Below, piece after piece: positions 63,875 to 64,000 of a stretch of 64,000 nt of DNA. The DNA lies in NCBI GenBank assembly GCA_965203215.1, contig CBDBBY010000001.1, positions 1,612,001-1,676,000 on the forward strand, written 5' to 3'. The notes below the pieces were generated by a model. It searched no databases, was not told where the DNA came from, and was given only the letters and a program-made list of their open reading frames with translations. Origin of the DNA: CBDBBY01 sp965203215 (lineage in GTDB: Bacteria > Pseudomonadota > Alphaproteobacteria > Rhodobacterales > Rhodobacteraceae). Made by a program: the position numbers and the translations under genes. Positions within the stretch are counted from its first letter, which is position 1. Every line of letters begins with the position of its first letter.

Positions 63875-64000
63875 CTACCTTACTTCGATACCACGCCTTG
63901 CGACAACCTCCAGCTCCGATTCGTCAAAGGTGATTGCCTTCTGTGATTCACCGCCTTCTTCAATTCTTACCAGAATGCCGTCCACAGCTTTGTTCTCAAC
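63875..64000 (-). CDS. C-terminal end of a probable AAA/OLD-type ATPase (partial, off the window)
   Basis: Only 41 codons are visible: VENKAVDGILVRIEEGGESQ then FDESELEVVARRGIEVR and a stop. The short segment (RI...F.EEEL.....G.EVR) is what ends many SMC-like AAA ATPases that precede a DUF3226 gene. The identification leans on the partner gene. The rest lies beyond position 64000. Confidence 0.5.
   Translation of the reverse strand, partial: VENKAVDGILVRIEEGGESQKAITFDESELEVVARRGIEVR

Noticed and set aside
1..64000. CRISPR array
   Set aside because: I looked for regularly spaced short repeats; only tandem IS21 end units, a 20-bp duplication and two long repeats were found, none with spacer architecture, and no cas genes.

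Overview
The window reads as a piece of an alphaproteobacterial chromosome, most like Rhodobacterales or a neighbouring order. The evidence is an mmcB-type repair gene, a DUF6280-type gene, the tolC/pcm pair near valS, and a tRNA-His with no G at -1, a G1:U72 pair and A73, as known from this class. Housekeeping blocks with clean, high-GC genes alternate with accessory blocks full of insertion-sequence wreckage, broken genes and lower-GC conflict-type genes. This suggests a genome with recent IS expansion and ongoing gene decay; a host-associated lifestyle is possible but is only inference.

Layout. 0.7-7.4 kb is a pile of insertion sequences: a doubly broken IS110 gene, then an IS1634-type transposase gene (minus strand) cut by an intact IS21-type element (istA/istB, 5-bp target duplication) and by an intact ISAs1-type element (9-bp target duplication), followed by an ISAs1 remnant and a beheaded ImmA/IrrE peptidase. 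8-14 kb carries efp, a DUF6280 gene, a DUF3108 envelope protein, two copies of a hairpin-bearing repeat, meaB, rpmB and a PCuAC copper chaperone. 13.8-20.6 kb is one minus-strand operon for carbohydrate or polyol uptake: binding protein, two permeases, a DUF2160 membrane protein, two ATPases and dhaK. lepA and a small membrane protein follow.

23.4-32.8 kb is an accessory island: fragments of gdh, IS630 and IS5-type genes; an AAA+ ATPase whose S8-peptidase partner survives only as a C-terminal half about 4.2 kb away; between them an IS3 fragment, a RES/Xre toxin-antitoxin pair, a triply damaged traG/virD4 coupling gene and an intact IS630 element; then a frameshifted Abi-family gene. 32.8-41 kb returns to core genes: glutamate dehydrogenase, tRNA-His, a COQ10/RatA-type protein, mmcB, 5-formyltetrahydrofolate cyclo-ligase, a YmdB-type phosphodiesterase, a glycosyltransferase and an MsbA-type exporter.

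41-49 kb is a second accessory island: an ImmA/IrrE regulator-peptidase with a DUF4411 (PIN-type) gene, IS5-type remnants, an ADP-ribosylglycohydrolase, a lone DUF6088/AbiEi-like gene and a second copy of a membrane-anchored family also present at 34.6 kb. 49-60 kb is core again: class V aminotransferase, valS, a molybdopterin hydroxylase large subunit, tolC, pcm and acetoacetyl-CoA synthetase. The right edge holds an H-NS-like protein, an AGE-family epimerase/isomerase and the start of an ATPase plus TOPRIM (DUF3226) pair that runs off the window.
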